From positions 1-10,284 of the forward strand of contig DQED01000256.1 of NCBI GenBank assembly GCA_003525525.1: DNA of 10,284 nt, given 5' to 3'. Of this stretch, positions 1 through 6,884 are shown piece after piece. Below the pieces are notes generated by a model. It was not told the origin of the DNA, searched no databases, and saw only the letters and a list, made by a program, of their open reading frames with translations. This DNA comes from Desulfovibrio sp. Lineage in GTDB: Bacteria; Desulfobacterota; Desulfovibrionia; Desulfovibrionales; Desulfovibrionaceae. The first letter of the stretch is position 1. Every line of letters begins with the position of its first letter. The translations under genes and the position numbers were made by a program.

Positions 1-1102
1 AGGTCACATACCATGCCAGGCCGCCGGCCGCCGGAGCCTGGTACTTGGGCGACAGGGCGATGAGGAGGTTCGGGCACACGAACGCGTAGGCGCACAGGCA
101 CGCGGGCACAAGCCGCAGGCGCAGGACCGGGCCTGTTTCGCGGGCGAGGAGATGGTAGGTCAGGCCGCCGCTCACGAGAGCCAGGGCGAGCCAGGACGGG
201 GCCAGCCGCGCCGCGTGGGTCGCGAGCTGCGCCAGGAACTGCGGCAGGGACAGGACCAGGGCGCTTGTCACGGTGGGAAAGCGGTTGATCCAGTCGCAGC
301 TCAAGGGAAACGCGCCGAGCGGCAGGGCGCTGCGGCTGTAGGCCCAGACGGTGCGGACAAGGACGCCCGGGTCGGAGACGGCCAGGGCGTTGCCCGCGTA
401 CTGGCTGGGGTGCAGGGCGCGGTAGGCGAGGCTTGCGGCCACGAAGGCGGCAAATCCCAGGCAGGAGACGGCCATGGTTCCCCAGCGCGCACGCGGCGTG
501 CCGCGCGCGGCACGCCAGAGGAGGGCGCAAAAAAGCGGCGCATAGGCGAGGAAGGCCTCGAAATGGCAGCAGGCGAGAAAGGAAAGGAGCACGGCGGCGG
601 CGAGCAGGCCTTGAGCGCCGCCCCGGCCGTAGCGCCACAGGCACCAGGCGGCCAGGGTCAGGAAGAGCAGCCCCGAATCGAAGACCAGCGGATAGGCCGT
701 GATGATGTTGTGGTGCCAGTTGTCCTGATAAAACGCCAGGGCGAACAGCGTGGCCAGGGCCCCGAGCCAGGGCGCGCCGGCGACGCTTCCGGCGAAGAGG
801 CAAAAGCCGGCCATGGCCGCGAGAAAAACCGGCAGCGACAGGGCGTGGCGCGCGGCGGGGCTGTCCAGGAAGTACGGCAGCGAGGTCAGGGCGACGTGGA
901 GGTAGTGGTGGAAGCGGCCCGACCCCGTGGCCAGTTCGCTGGTCAGCGCGCCCAGGCGGCCGGCGACGACGTTCTGCTCGTAGTACAGGTCGTCGCTCGT
1001 GGCCGGGCCGGCTTCGAGGTAGCCCCACAGGACGAGGACGGCCGCGACCGCGAGGCAAAGCGCCGTGAAATACGCGGTGGTCCTTGTCGCGTCCTTGGGC
1101 AT
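1..1102 (-). CDS. Multi-spanning membrane protein, candidate GT-C type glycosyltransferase (C-terminus outside window)
   Basis: An open frame runs leftward from an ATG at 1102 to the window edge without a stop (367 codons seen). The protein starts MPKDATRTTAYFTALCLAVA with an immediate hydrophobic segment (about residues 9-29). An extra-membrane loop with an acidic pair (D37, D38 in ATSDDLYYE) follows, then a succession of Leu/Ala/Phe-rich membrane segments separated by short polar loops. An acidic motif in the first long loop after TM1 is the usual layout of GT-C lipid-linked-sugar glycosyltransferases, but sequence alone does not prove activity. The start lies 9 nt after the stop of the upstream transporter gene, with only a weak G-rich ribosome site, so translation is probably coupled. 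The gene may act in cell-surface glycan assembly. It could equally be an uncharacterised polytopic protein. Confidence 0.7.
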   Translation of the reverse strand, partial: MPKDATRTTAYFTALCLAVAAVLVLWGYLEAGPATSDDLYYEQNVVAGRLGALTSELATGSGRFHHYLHVALTSLPYFLDSPAARHALSLPVFLAAMAGFCLFAGSVAGAPWLGALATLFALAFYQDNWHHNIITAYPLVFDSGLLFLTLAAWCLWRYGRGGAQGLLAAAVLLSFLACCHFEAFLAYAPLFCALLWRAARGTPRARWGTMAVSCLGFAAFVAASLAYRALHPSQYAGNALAVSDPGVLVRTVWAYSRSALPLGAFPLSCDWINRFPTVTSALVLSLPQFLAQLATHAARLAPSWLALALVSGGLTYHLLARETGPVLRLRLVPACLCAYAFVCPNLLIALSPKYQAPAAGGLAWYVT

Positions 1103-1111
1103 GCCGCCCCG

Positions 1112-2449
1112 TTACACGCCGAGCACGTAGTAGCGCAAGTAGATGTAGAGCATGGAGATGACGATGGTGCCGAACGTCACGGGCGCGCCGTACTTGAGGA
1201 AACGGCCGAAGGAGATGTGCTGGCCGGCCTTGCCCGCAAGGCCGACCACGATGACGTTGGCCGACGCGCCGATGGCCGTGCCGTTGCCGCCGAGGCACGC
1301 GCCGAGCGCCAAAGACCACCACACCGGCAGCATGGTCGGGTGGGTGTAGAGCGCGCTGCCCGTAAGTCCCGTCGCCGGGCCGAGCACCTTGTCGGCCAGT
1401 TCGGCCAGCAGCGGATTCATGGTGGCGACGAAGGGGATGTTGTCCACGATGGCCGAGGCGATGCCAGAGAACCAGACCATGACCATGGACAGCACGAGCA
1501 TGGAGTCCTGGGTCGGGTGGGTCAGCGCGATGACCTTCTGGGAAAAGTACTCGATGAGCCCGGCTTTGACCGTGCCGCCGATGATGATGAAAAGGCCCAT
1601 GAAGAAAAAGATGGTGGGCCATTCCACTTCCTCGAACACCTTTTGCGGGTCCTCGCCGGAAATGAGCAGCAGGGTCGAAGCGCCGAGCAGGGCCACGGTG
1701 GCCGGCTCGTAGCCGAGGAAGCCGTGGAGCATGAAGCCGAGGATGGTCAGGACGAGGACGACGAGGCTTTTGGTCAAAAGCTTCGCGTCCTTGATGAGGG
1801 CGTTCTCGTTCATGGCCAGGATGCGGGCCTTCTGCTTTTCGCCCACGTGCAGCCGCTTGCCGAAGACGATTTTCCAGCACAGCATCCAGGCGATCATGAT
1901 GACCACGATGGCCGGGGCGAGGTGGATCAGGAAATCCACGAAATCGAGGCCGGCCTTGGAGGCGATCATGATGTTGGGCGGATCGCCGATGAGCGTGGCC
2001 GTGCCGCCGATGTTGGAGGCCAGGGCCTCGGTGATGAGGTAGGGCACGGGGTCGATTTCCAGCTCCTTGGCCACGAGCAGGGTGACGGGGGCGAGAAGCA
2101 GCACCGTGGTGACGTTGTCGAGAAAGGCCGAGGACACGGCCGTGACCACGGCGAAGATGGCCATGATGGCGAAGGGCTCGCCGCGGCCGAGCTTGGCCGC
2201 CTTGACGGCCACGTATTGGAACACGCCCGTCTTGGTCATGATGTTGACGATGATCATCATGGAGATGAGCAGGAAGATGACGTTCCAGTCCACGCCGAGG
2301 TCCACGTCGTGCAGGGCGTCGTGCTGCGTGAGCACCTTGAGCGCGAGCGTCAGGGCCGCGCCGAAAAGCGCCACCTTGGTCTTGTTGATCTTCTCCGAGA
2401 CGATGACGGCGTAGGCGCAGACGAAAATGGCCGTAGCGGTCCAGAACAT
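1112..2449 (-). CDS. ArsB/NhaD-type (ion transporter superfamily) membrane permease
   Basis: The 445-aa protein is almost entirely hydrophobic segments. It shows the internal duplication of the ion transporter superfamily: SAFLDNVTTVLL (about 107-118) in the first half is matched by SAIVDNIPF (332-340) in the second. GGTATLIGDPPN (148-159) is matched by GGNGTAIGASAN (387-398). These paired DN and G-rich re-entrant motifs are the hallmark of ArsB/NhaD/P-protein/CitM-like permeases in the inner membrane. The length is normal for the family. The substrate cannot be read from sequence; anion export or Na+/H+ exchange are the family options. The start at 2449 is fixed by the stop of the upstream CBS gene 6 nt away. 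The AAGAGG just before it overlaps that stop, which suggests translational coupling. The CBS protein is a plausible regulatory partner. Confidence 0.9.
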   Translation of the reverse strand: MFWTATAIFVCAYAVIVSEKINKTKVALFGAALTLALKVLTQHDALHDVDLGVDWNVIFLLISMMIIVNIMTKTGVFQYVAVKAAKLGRGEPFAIMAIFAVVTAVSSAFLDNVTTVLLLAPVTLLVAKELEIDPVPYLITEALASNIGGTATLIGDPPNIMIASKAGLDFVDFLIHLAPAIVVIMIAWMLCWKIVFGKRLHVGEKQKARILAMNENALIKDAKLLTKSLVVLVLTILGFMLHGFLGYEPATVALLGASTLLLISGEDPQKVFEEVEWPTIFFFMGLFIIIGGTVKAGLIEYFSQKVIALTHPTQDSMLVLSMVMVWFSGIASAIVDNIPFVATMNPLLAELADKVLGPATGLTGSALYTHPTMLPVWWSLALGACLGGNGTAIGASANVIVVGLAGKAGQHISFGRFLKYGAPVTFGTIVISMLYIYLRYYVLGV

Positions 2450-2455
2450 GGCCTC

Positions 2456-2917
2456 TTACTCCCCGGCGTCCAGGCCGCAGTGCGCGGCCAGGTATTTGAG
2501 GATCGCCCTGCGGCTCACCTCGCCCACGAGCTTGCCCTGGTCGTCGAGCACGGGCAGCACGTTGACTCCGCGCTCGGCGATGAGCGCCTCGGCCTCCAAA
2601 AACAGGTCGTCCGGGCCGACGGCCACGAAGTCCGTGGTCATGATCTCGGACACGGGTTGGCCCTTGCAGCCGGAAAAGGCCTGCCGGATGACGGAGGCGT
2701 CGTCGGGCAGGGCCTTGACCAGGTTGGAATCGAGATAGAACGGGAACATGGCCCGCAGGATGTCGTAGCTGCTGACCACGCCGAGGAGCTTGCCTTCGGG
2801 GCTTACGACGTACACGAGGCGGGAGTCGGTGTCGCGGTAGGCGAGCAGCAGCTCGGCGAACGTGACATCGGGTCCGACGGTGGCCAGGGAGTCGTGCATC
2901 ATGTTGCGTATGCGCAT
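2456..2917 (-). CDS. Tandem CBS-domain protein
   Basis: The 153-aa protein consists of little more than two CBS domains. The first covers about residues 1-58 (MRIRNMMHDSLATVGPD..., LLGVVSSYDILRAMF) and the second about 88-146 (PVSEIMTTDFVAVGPDD..., NVLPVLDDQGKLVGEVSRRAIL). Each ends in the usual G-x-V-S-x-x-[DR]-I-L signature. A CBS pair forms a Bateman module that binds adenine nucleotides such as AMP, ATP or SAM and senses energy state or ionic conditions. No catalytic or DNA-binding domain is attached, so it must act on a partner, most simply the permease encoded 6 nt downstream. The start at 2917 is supported by AAGGAG (2923-2928) at a 5-nt spacing. It is cytoplasmic with no signal peptide. 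The regulatory role is inference from the gene pair. Confidence 0.9.
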   Translation of the reverse strand: MRIRNMMHDSLATVGPDVTFAELLLAYRDTDSRLVYVVSPEGKLLGVVSSYDILRAMFPFYLDSNLVKALPDDASVIRQAFSGCKGQPVSEIMTTDFVAVGPDDLFLEAEALIAERGVNVLPVLDDQGKLVGEVSRRAILKYLAAHCGLDAGE

Positions 2918-2990
2918 GTTCGCTCCTTGCGTCGTAGCTGCGGGCGGGGAAAGGGCACGGCACGAGGCAATGCGCCTTTTTGCCGAAAAT

Positions 2991-2996
2991 TGTCAA
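2991..2996 (-). promoter_or_regulatory. Possible -35 element (TTGACA) for the CBS-permease unit
   Basis: On the minus strand a perfect TTGACA overlaps the TGA stop of the dehydrogenase gene and lies about 75 nt upstream of the CBS gene start. A convincing -10 at 16-18 nt is missing (the bases there read roughly CATTGC), so this is only a candidate. If active, it would let the CBS-permease genes be expressed apart from the genes upstream. Confidence 0.25.
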
Positions 2997-3991
2997 GACC
3001 GGCCCGGCGCTGTGGCGAGCACCTGCGGATTGAGGCAGGTGGGGGGCGAGTCCCCGGCCAGCATGGCGAGCAGGTTGCGCGCGGCCAGGGTGGCCATGCC
3101 GTCGCGGGCCGTCTGCGTCGCCGAGCCGATGTGCGGGGCGACGACCACGTTCGGAAGCGCGGCCAGGCCCTCGGCCATGCGCGGCTCGGACTCGTAGACG
3201 TCGAGGCCCGCGCCCGCGATGCGGCCGGCGGCCAGGGCCGCGACGAGCGCCGCCTCGTCGATGATGGGGCCGCGGCCGGTGTTGACCACAATGGCGGTCG
3301 GCTTCATGCGCGAAAGGGCTACGGCGTCGAAGGCGTGGCGGGTCTCGGGCGTCAGCGGCGCATGGATGCTCACGATGTCGGCGGTTTCCAGGAATTCCTC
3401 GAAAGGCAGCTTTTTCGCGCCCAGTTCCGTCTCCAGGGTGGTGTTGGGCCGCCGGCCGCCGGTGTAGACCACGGGCATGGAAAACCCCCGCGACATGCGG
3501 GCCATGGCCGTGCCGATGCGGCCCGGGCCGAAGATGCCGAGCGTCTTGCCGCTTATTTCCTGGCCAATGAATTGCAGCGGCCCCCAGCCGGGCCAGTTCC
3601 CGGAGCGCATGACCGCGTCGGCGGCGACCAGGTGGCGGGCCACGGCGAAGACCAGCGCCCAGGCCAGTTCCGCCGTGGCGGTGGTGAGCACGTCCGGGGT
3701 GTTGGAAACGGGGAGTCCCCGCCGCGTGGCCTCGGGCACGTCGATGTTGTCGAAGCCCACGGCGTAGTTGGCGTAGCCGCGAAGCCTCGGCGCGGCGTCG
3801 AAAAAGCCCGCGTCGATGCGGTCGGTGAGCAGGCCGATGACGCCGTCGGCGTCGGCGGCCCGGGACAGGAGTTCCTCGCGCGTCAGCGGCCGGTCGTCGG
3901 GATTGACCCAGACGTCGCAATTCTCGCGCAACAGGGCCAGTCCGGCTTCGGGAATGCGCCGCGTCACCACGACCTTGGGGCGTGCGTTCAT
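2993..3991 (-). CDS. D-2-hydroxyacid dehydrogenase (glyoxylate/hydroxypyruvate reductase-like)
   Basis: The 332-aa protein is an NAD(P)-dependent oxidoreductase of the D-isomer-specific 2-hydroxyacid dehydrogenase family. It carries the substrate-domain signature YAVGFDNID (76-84) and the Rossmann dinucleotide loop GPGRIG (155-160). The three expected catalytic residues are present: Arg240 in NTGRGPIIDE, Glu269 in DVYESEP and His287 in PHIGSAT. The family interconverts 2-oxoacids and D-2-hydroxyacids in the cytoplasm. The close resemblance to GyaR/GhrB-type enzymes suggests glyoxylate or hydroxypyruvate as substrate, but this is inference. The open frame continues far upstream, yet the start at 3991 is fixed by an ideal ribosome site and by homology to the family N-terminus (KVVVTRRIPEAGLALL). 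It follows the 580-aa membrane protein gene by 50 nt on the same strand. Confidence 0.93.
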   Translation of the reverse strand: MNARPKVVVTRRIPEAGLALLRENCDVWVNPDDRPLTREELLSRAADADGVIGLLTDRIDAGFFDAAPRLRGYANYAVGFDNIDVPEATRRGLPVSNTPDVLTTATAELAWALVFAVARHLVAADAVMRSGNWPGWGPLQFIGQEISGKTLGIFGPGRIGTAMARMSRGFSMPVVYTGGRRPNTTLETELGAKKLPFEEFLETADIVSIHAPLTPETRHAFDAVALSRMKPTAIVVNTGRGPIIDEAALVAALAAGRIAGAGLDVYESEPRMAEGLAALPNVVVAPHIGSATQTARDGMATLAARNLLAMLAGDSPPTCLNPQVLATAPGRS

Positions 3992-3995
3992 GCTG

Positions 3996-4005
3996 CACCT
4001 CCTTT
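3996..4005 (-). promoter_or_regulatory. Strong Shine-Dalgarno that fixes the dehydrogenase start
   Basis: On the minus strand AAAGGAGGTG stands 4 nt before the ATG at 3991. It is a near-perfect anti-16S match and the strongest ribosome site in the window. It shows that the dehydrogenase begins at 3991 and not at any upstream in-frame start. Confidence 0.85.
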
Positions 4006-4041
4006 GTACGATGCGCCGCCGCTCCCGCTTCCGGGCCGGCG

Positions 4042-5784
4042 TCACAGGCCCGGCAGGGAGAGGACACGCCGGTATAGCGCCGCTCCCGCGGCGCTGTCGA
4101 GCCAGCGTTTTTCCGGGTGCGGCGCGCGTTCGGCGACGAGAAGGGCCGCGATGGGCGTAAAGGGCGGCAGGGGCGTGACCGTCGAGGCGCGAACGCGCTT
4201 CGCGGCCATGCCCCGGGCTTCGACGAGGCCCATGGTGAAAAAGCCGTAGGGCTTCATCGTGGCGTCGGGGTTGTCGATGCGCAGGAAGGCAAGCTCGGTG
4301 GGGGCGGGCAGGGCGCAGTTGAGGAAAAAGGCGTCGTCCCCTTCGCGGGTAAGCGACACGGCCACGTGCGGCACTTTTTCCACCAGGGAGAAAAAGAGGA
4401 TCGTCGCCAGGGCCAGGACCTGAAGGGCCGCGCCCGGCCAGGCCCGGCGCAGGCGCGCGGCCAGGACCTGGCCTGCGGCGAAACAGCCGAGCACGGCCGC
4501 GACGCCGAGCCCGCGCCCCAGGGAGGCATTGAGAGCCGCGCCCTCGTGGTCCAGGAAGTCGTAGGGGAGCAGGTAGCCCAGGTGCAGGTGCGGCAGGAGC
4601 GTGAAGAGCTTTTCGTAGGGCACCGGGGCGTTGCGGCTGTCGAGAAAGGCGTCCGGCCAGCGCACGAGCACGCACAGCAGGCAGAAGGAGAGCAGGAAAA
4701 AGGGCAGGGCCAGGAACTTCTCGCGGGTCCCGGGCGCGGCCAGCCAGCGGGCCAGCCCATAGGCCACGAAGGGCATGGCCGCCATCCAGTTGCGCGCGGC
4801 ATGGGCCTCGCTGCCGTTGGCCCAGAGCATGGTGCAGAAGTAGGCGGCGAGAAGCGCCAGGACGATGCGGCCGGCCGCGTCGCCGTCGCGCCAGACGTAA
4901 AAAAGCCCGACCAGGGCGAGCAGCATGTGCGGGGCGTTGGGCAAGAGGCCGTGGCGCATGTCGAGCAGGTTGACCACGATGCGGTCGGGCACGGCCGCGA
5001 GCGTCACCGGGAAGGCCGGGTTGCCGCCGCCGATGGCCGCGCCGAAGAGCGTGTAATTGTAAAGGAGAAAGAGCCCGAACATGGCCGCGGCGACAAGGCC
5101 CATGGCGCACTGGCGCGCCAGGGACAGGCGCGGGCGCAGGGTGAAAAAGACGATGGCGCAGGCGGTCGCCGCCTCGAGCGAGAGCTTCACGTGGACAAAG
5201 GGCAGCAGGCACAGGCCGAAGACGGCGGGCACGGCGTTTGCCGGCTCGCGATGCCTGCCCGAGACGAAAAAGAGCAGCACCAGGGCGTTGACGCTAAAGA
5301 GCAGGATCTCGGCGAAGAAAAGGCGCAGGTAGAGCAGCACCGGACAGGCGAAGGCCACGGCGGCCACGGCGGCGAGGGAGACGTGGCGGGAAAAGCGGCG
5401 CGCCAGGGCCGCGTGCAGCACGCATAGTCCTGCCGTGCCCACGGCGAAGGACAGCCAGCGCGCGCCGTCAAGCCCCGCGAAAAAAAGCGCCGGGGAGCCG
5501 AGCACGGGGTAGATCACGGAATGGATGAGCCGTCCGGCATGGCCGGCCGGGCTTTCGGCCAGGGGCGAGAGCACGTCGGTTGCGGCGAGCATCTCGCGCC
5601 ACAGCGCGTCCGAGGGGTGGAAGCCCTGGCCGCTCAAGAGCCCCAGGCCGTAGGCGACGTAGCGGACCTCGTCGCCGGTGAAGGCGAGGTTGCCAAGCAG
5701 CAGGGCGTGCACGGCCCACAGTGCGCAGACGAGGCAGCACAGGGGCAGGGCGGCCGAGGCGCGGGCGTTTGGGTCCTGTGTCAT
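4042..5784 (-). CDS. Polytopic membrane protein, candidate GT-C glycosyltransferase
   Basis: With the start at 5784 (MTQDPNARAS...) the product is 580 aa. TM1 spans about residues 12-32. It is followed by TGDEVRYVAYGLGLLSGQGF, an acidic D38-E39 motif in the first periplasmic loop as in ArnT/PMT-type GT-C enzymes. Around nine further hydrophobic segments follow, then a mostly soluble C-terminal domain of about 110 residues (from about 470). Such proteins transfer sugars from polyprenyl phosphates on the outer face of the inner membrane; the donor and acceptor here are unknown. The start is chosen because membrane character begins right after it. The same frame stays open to 6210, but that part is Arg/Pro-rich and covers the noncoding spacer. 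The ribosome site (AAGG, 11 nt away) is weak. An alternative ATG lies at 5847. The gene leads the minus-strand cluster. Confidence 0.8.
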   Translation of the reverse strand: MTQDPNARASAALPLCCLVCALWAVHALLLGNLAFTGDEVRYVAYGLGLLSGQGFHPSDALWREMLAATDVLSPLAESPAGHAGRLIHSVIYPVLGSPALFFAGLDGARWLSFAVGTAGLCVLHAALARRFSRHVSLAAVAAVAFACPVLLYLRLFFAEILLFSVNALVLLFFVSGRHREPANAVPAVFGLCLLPFVHVKLSLEAATACAIVFFTLRPRLSLARQCAMGLVAAAMFGLFLLYNYTLFGAAIGGGNPAFPVTLAAVPDRIVVNLLDMRHGLLPNAPHMLLALVGLFYVWRDGDAAGRIVLALLAAYFCTMLWANGSEAHAARNWMAAMPFVAYGLARWLAAPGTREKFLALPFFLLSFCLLCVLVRWPDAFLDSRNAPVPYEKLFTLLPHLHLGYLLPYDFLDHEGAALNASLGRGLGVAAVLGCFAAGQVLAARLRRAWPGAALQVLALATILFFSLVEKVPHVAVSLTREGDDAFFLNCALPAPTELAFLRIDNPDATMKPYGFFTMGLVEARGMAAKRVRASTVTPLPPFTPIAALLVAERAPHPEKRWLDSAAGAALYRRVLSLPGL

Positions 5785-5962
5785 GGTCGGTCGGGCCTTT
5801 GCCGGTCGCGGCGGGTCGCCTCCCGCCGCACACGCGGCCGGCGGCATGCGGGCGCAAGGTGGCCCAGGGCGGCTGCGCTTGTCAATGGCATGGGGGGCGC
5901 GGGGAGCGCGGGCAAAACGCCGTGATTGCGAGGGGAAGGCGAAAGTGACCTTTTTTGGAAGA

Positions 5963-5986
5963 TTCCGCTTTACAAATGTGGCGGAA
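5963..5986. promoter_or_regulatory. Operator-like dyad TTCCGC-N12-GCGGAA
   Basis: Two perfect 6-bp inverted arms flank a 12-nt AT-rich centre. The dyad lies in the only AT-rich part of this spacer, between the divergent membrane-protein gene (minus) and the structured RNA (plus). It covers the possible -35 hexamer TTTACA (5969-5974). The spacing suits a dimeric regulator, but no regulator can be named. Confidence 0.35.
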
Positions 5987-6002
5987 CGATTATTTCTAGA
6001 AT
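5969..6002 (+). promoter_or_regulatory. Candidate promoter of the structured RNA
   Basis: A good -10 hexamer TAGAAT is at 5997-6002 (5 of 6 consensus bases), which would place the RNA start near 6008, just before the first hairpin. The best -35-like hexamer, TTTACA at 5969-5974, is 22 nt away, longer than the normal 16-18. A weaker alternative is TATTTC at 5991 with a 16-nt spacer. The segment is AT-rich in a GC-rich surrounding, as promoters are. The exact start is therefore uncertain. Confidence 0.4.
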
Positions 6003-6027
6003 CAACGGCAACCTCGTAAGAGGTGAA

Positions 6028-6249
6028 ACCCGAGCAGGAGGGAACGCCGCGACGGAGGCCATCTCCCATACCCGGCGAAGCGAGTCGCCCCTGAAAATTG
6101 GCGGAAAACGACAAAAGTCGTAAGCCAACAAGGCGAGAGGACTTCCCCGATCGCCAGAGGGACGGATCAGAAATGCGCAGGCCCGAGGGCCGGCGCGAAA
6201 CGTCGAACATCTTGGGTGAGAGGCACTGTTTCTTTCAACGCGAAAGGCA
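6028..6249 (+). repeat. Structured RNA unit 1
   Basis: The unit opens with ACCCGAGCAGGAGG (6028-6041). Hairpin 1 is GGCGA-AGCGAG-TCGCC (6074-6089). Hairpin 2 is ACGAC-AAAA-GTCGT (6108-6121), enclosed by an outer stem TTGGC/GCCAA (6098-6102 and 6124-6128). Hairpin 3 is GGCGA/TCGCC (6132-6155) with the loop motif AGGACTTCCCCGA. Hairpin 4 is GCGC-A-GGCC-CGAG-GGCC-G-GCGC (6175-6196), followed by GAAACG. Confidence 0.7.
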
Positions 6250-6454
6250 ACCCGAGCCGGAGGTCAGGCCGATGGGCTACGAACCATCATATCCGGCGAA
6301 GCGAGTCGCCCTGAAATGACGGCCGAAAAGCGGCCGTAAGCGCGGGGGCCCTTCCACCCCCGCCGGGAAGAGGCGCCACCGGACGCAAGCGACCGGGATG
6401 AAAAGCGCAAACCCACGGAACAGGGAACCTGGATTCGACAACGCGATAAGGTCA
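6250..6454 (+). repeat. Structured RNA unit 2
   Basis: ACCCGAGCCGGAGG (6250-6263) matches the opening of unit 1 in 13 of 14 bases, 222 nt downstream. Hairpin 1 is identical to unit 1: GGCGA-AGCGAG-TCGCC (6295-6310). Hairpin 2 is ACGGCCG-AAAAG-CGGCCGT (6319-6337), the same shape with a different stem sequence. Hairpin 3 is GCGGGGG-CCCTTCCA-CCCCCGC (6342-6363). Hairpin 4 is a CCGG/CCGG stem around ACGCAAGCGA (6379-6396). Confidence 0.7.
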
Positions 6455-6655
6455 AAAAAAGCCGGAGGACGCCGCCAACGGGCAGTGAACTTCCATATCC
6501 GGCGAGAAGAGTCGCCCTGATACAGGCGGCCTGAGGGCCGCAACGGCGAAAGGACTTCCCCGATCGCGGGAGAAGCGGCCGCGAAGACGCCACAACGGCG
6601 CAAGGCCGCTTCGGATAAGGACGAGGATCAGGATTCCGGAAACTTCGGAAAATGC
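6455..6655 (+). repeat. Structured RNA unit 3
   Basis: AAGCCGGAGG (6459-6468) opens the unit after a run of seven A. Hairpin 1 is GGCGA-GAAGAG-TCGCC (6501-6516). Hairpin 2 is GCGGCC-TGAG-GGCCGC (6526-6541). Hairpin 3 repeats AGGACTTCCCCGATCGC exactly as in unit 1 (6551-6567). Hairpin 4 is a 9-bp stem GAAGCGGCC/GGCCGCTTC (6572-6612) with an inner CGCC/GGCG stem (6588-6600). A GGA-repeat linker follows. Confidence 0.7.
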
Positions 6656-6839
6656 AACGCGCCGGAAACGGCACAACGAAGAGAAAAGCAAGTTCCTTCC
6701 CGGCGAGATGTCTCGCCGCGCAACGCGGAACCGGAGGTTCTCTCCGGAACCCGCTCGACGAAGGCAACCACTCCTTCGCCGGCGACAGGGCCAGGACCCG
6801 GTTGCAACGACCGGAAACGTCCCAAGGCCGTCATGGAAG
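6656..6839 (+). repeat. Structured RNA unit 4 (most divergent)
   Basis: GCCGGAAAC (6661-6669) stands 200 nt after the equivalent GCCGGAGGA of unit 3. Hairpin 1 is GGCGAG-ATGT-CTCGCC (6702-6717), extended by one pair. Hairpin 2 is CCGGAG-GTTCT-CTCCGG (6731-6747) within an outer GCGG/CCGC stem (6725-6728 and 6751-6754). Hairpin 3 is CGAAGG-CAACCACT-CCTTCG (6759-6778). Hairpin 4 is CCGG/CCGG around TTGCAACGA (6798-6814), which resembles hairpin 4 of unit 2. Confidence 0.6.
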
Positions 6840-6884
6840 GGTAACGGCAACAAGGTAACGCAACGCGCAACATGATTGATACGA

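Noticed and set aside
152..4249. A 1365-codon plus-strand open frame
   Set aside because: It lies opposite four real minus-strand genes. Its product is a low-complexity Gly/Glu/Arg/His/Asp string without domains, the usual antisense shadow of GC-rich codon bias.
5785..6210. N-terminal extension of the 580-aa membrane protein on the minus strand
   Set aside because: The extension is Arg/Pro/Ser-rich, crosses the promoter-like AT-rich segment and the first hairpins of the RNA, and has no ribosome site. The membrane fold begins only after the ATG at 5784.
6098..6319. Short plus-strand open frames inside the structured RNA (for example 73 codons at 6098-6319)
   Set aside because: No good ribosome sites, very polar composition, and repeats are conserved as hairpins with length changes that do not keep a reading frame.
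6425..6445. Resemblance of CTGGATTCGACAACG to the tmRNA 5' region
   Set aside because: No tRNA-like ends, no tag-peptide frame and no 3' CCA acceptor are found. The match is a short coincidence.
6028..6839. CRISPR array
   Set aside because: Repeat period is about 200 nt with imperfect, structured copies and no constant short direct repeat or cas genes.
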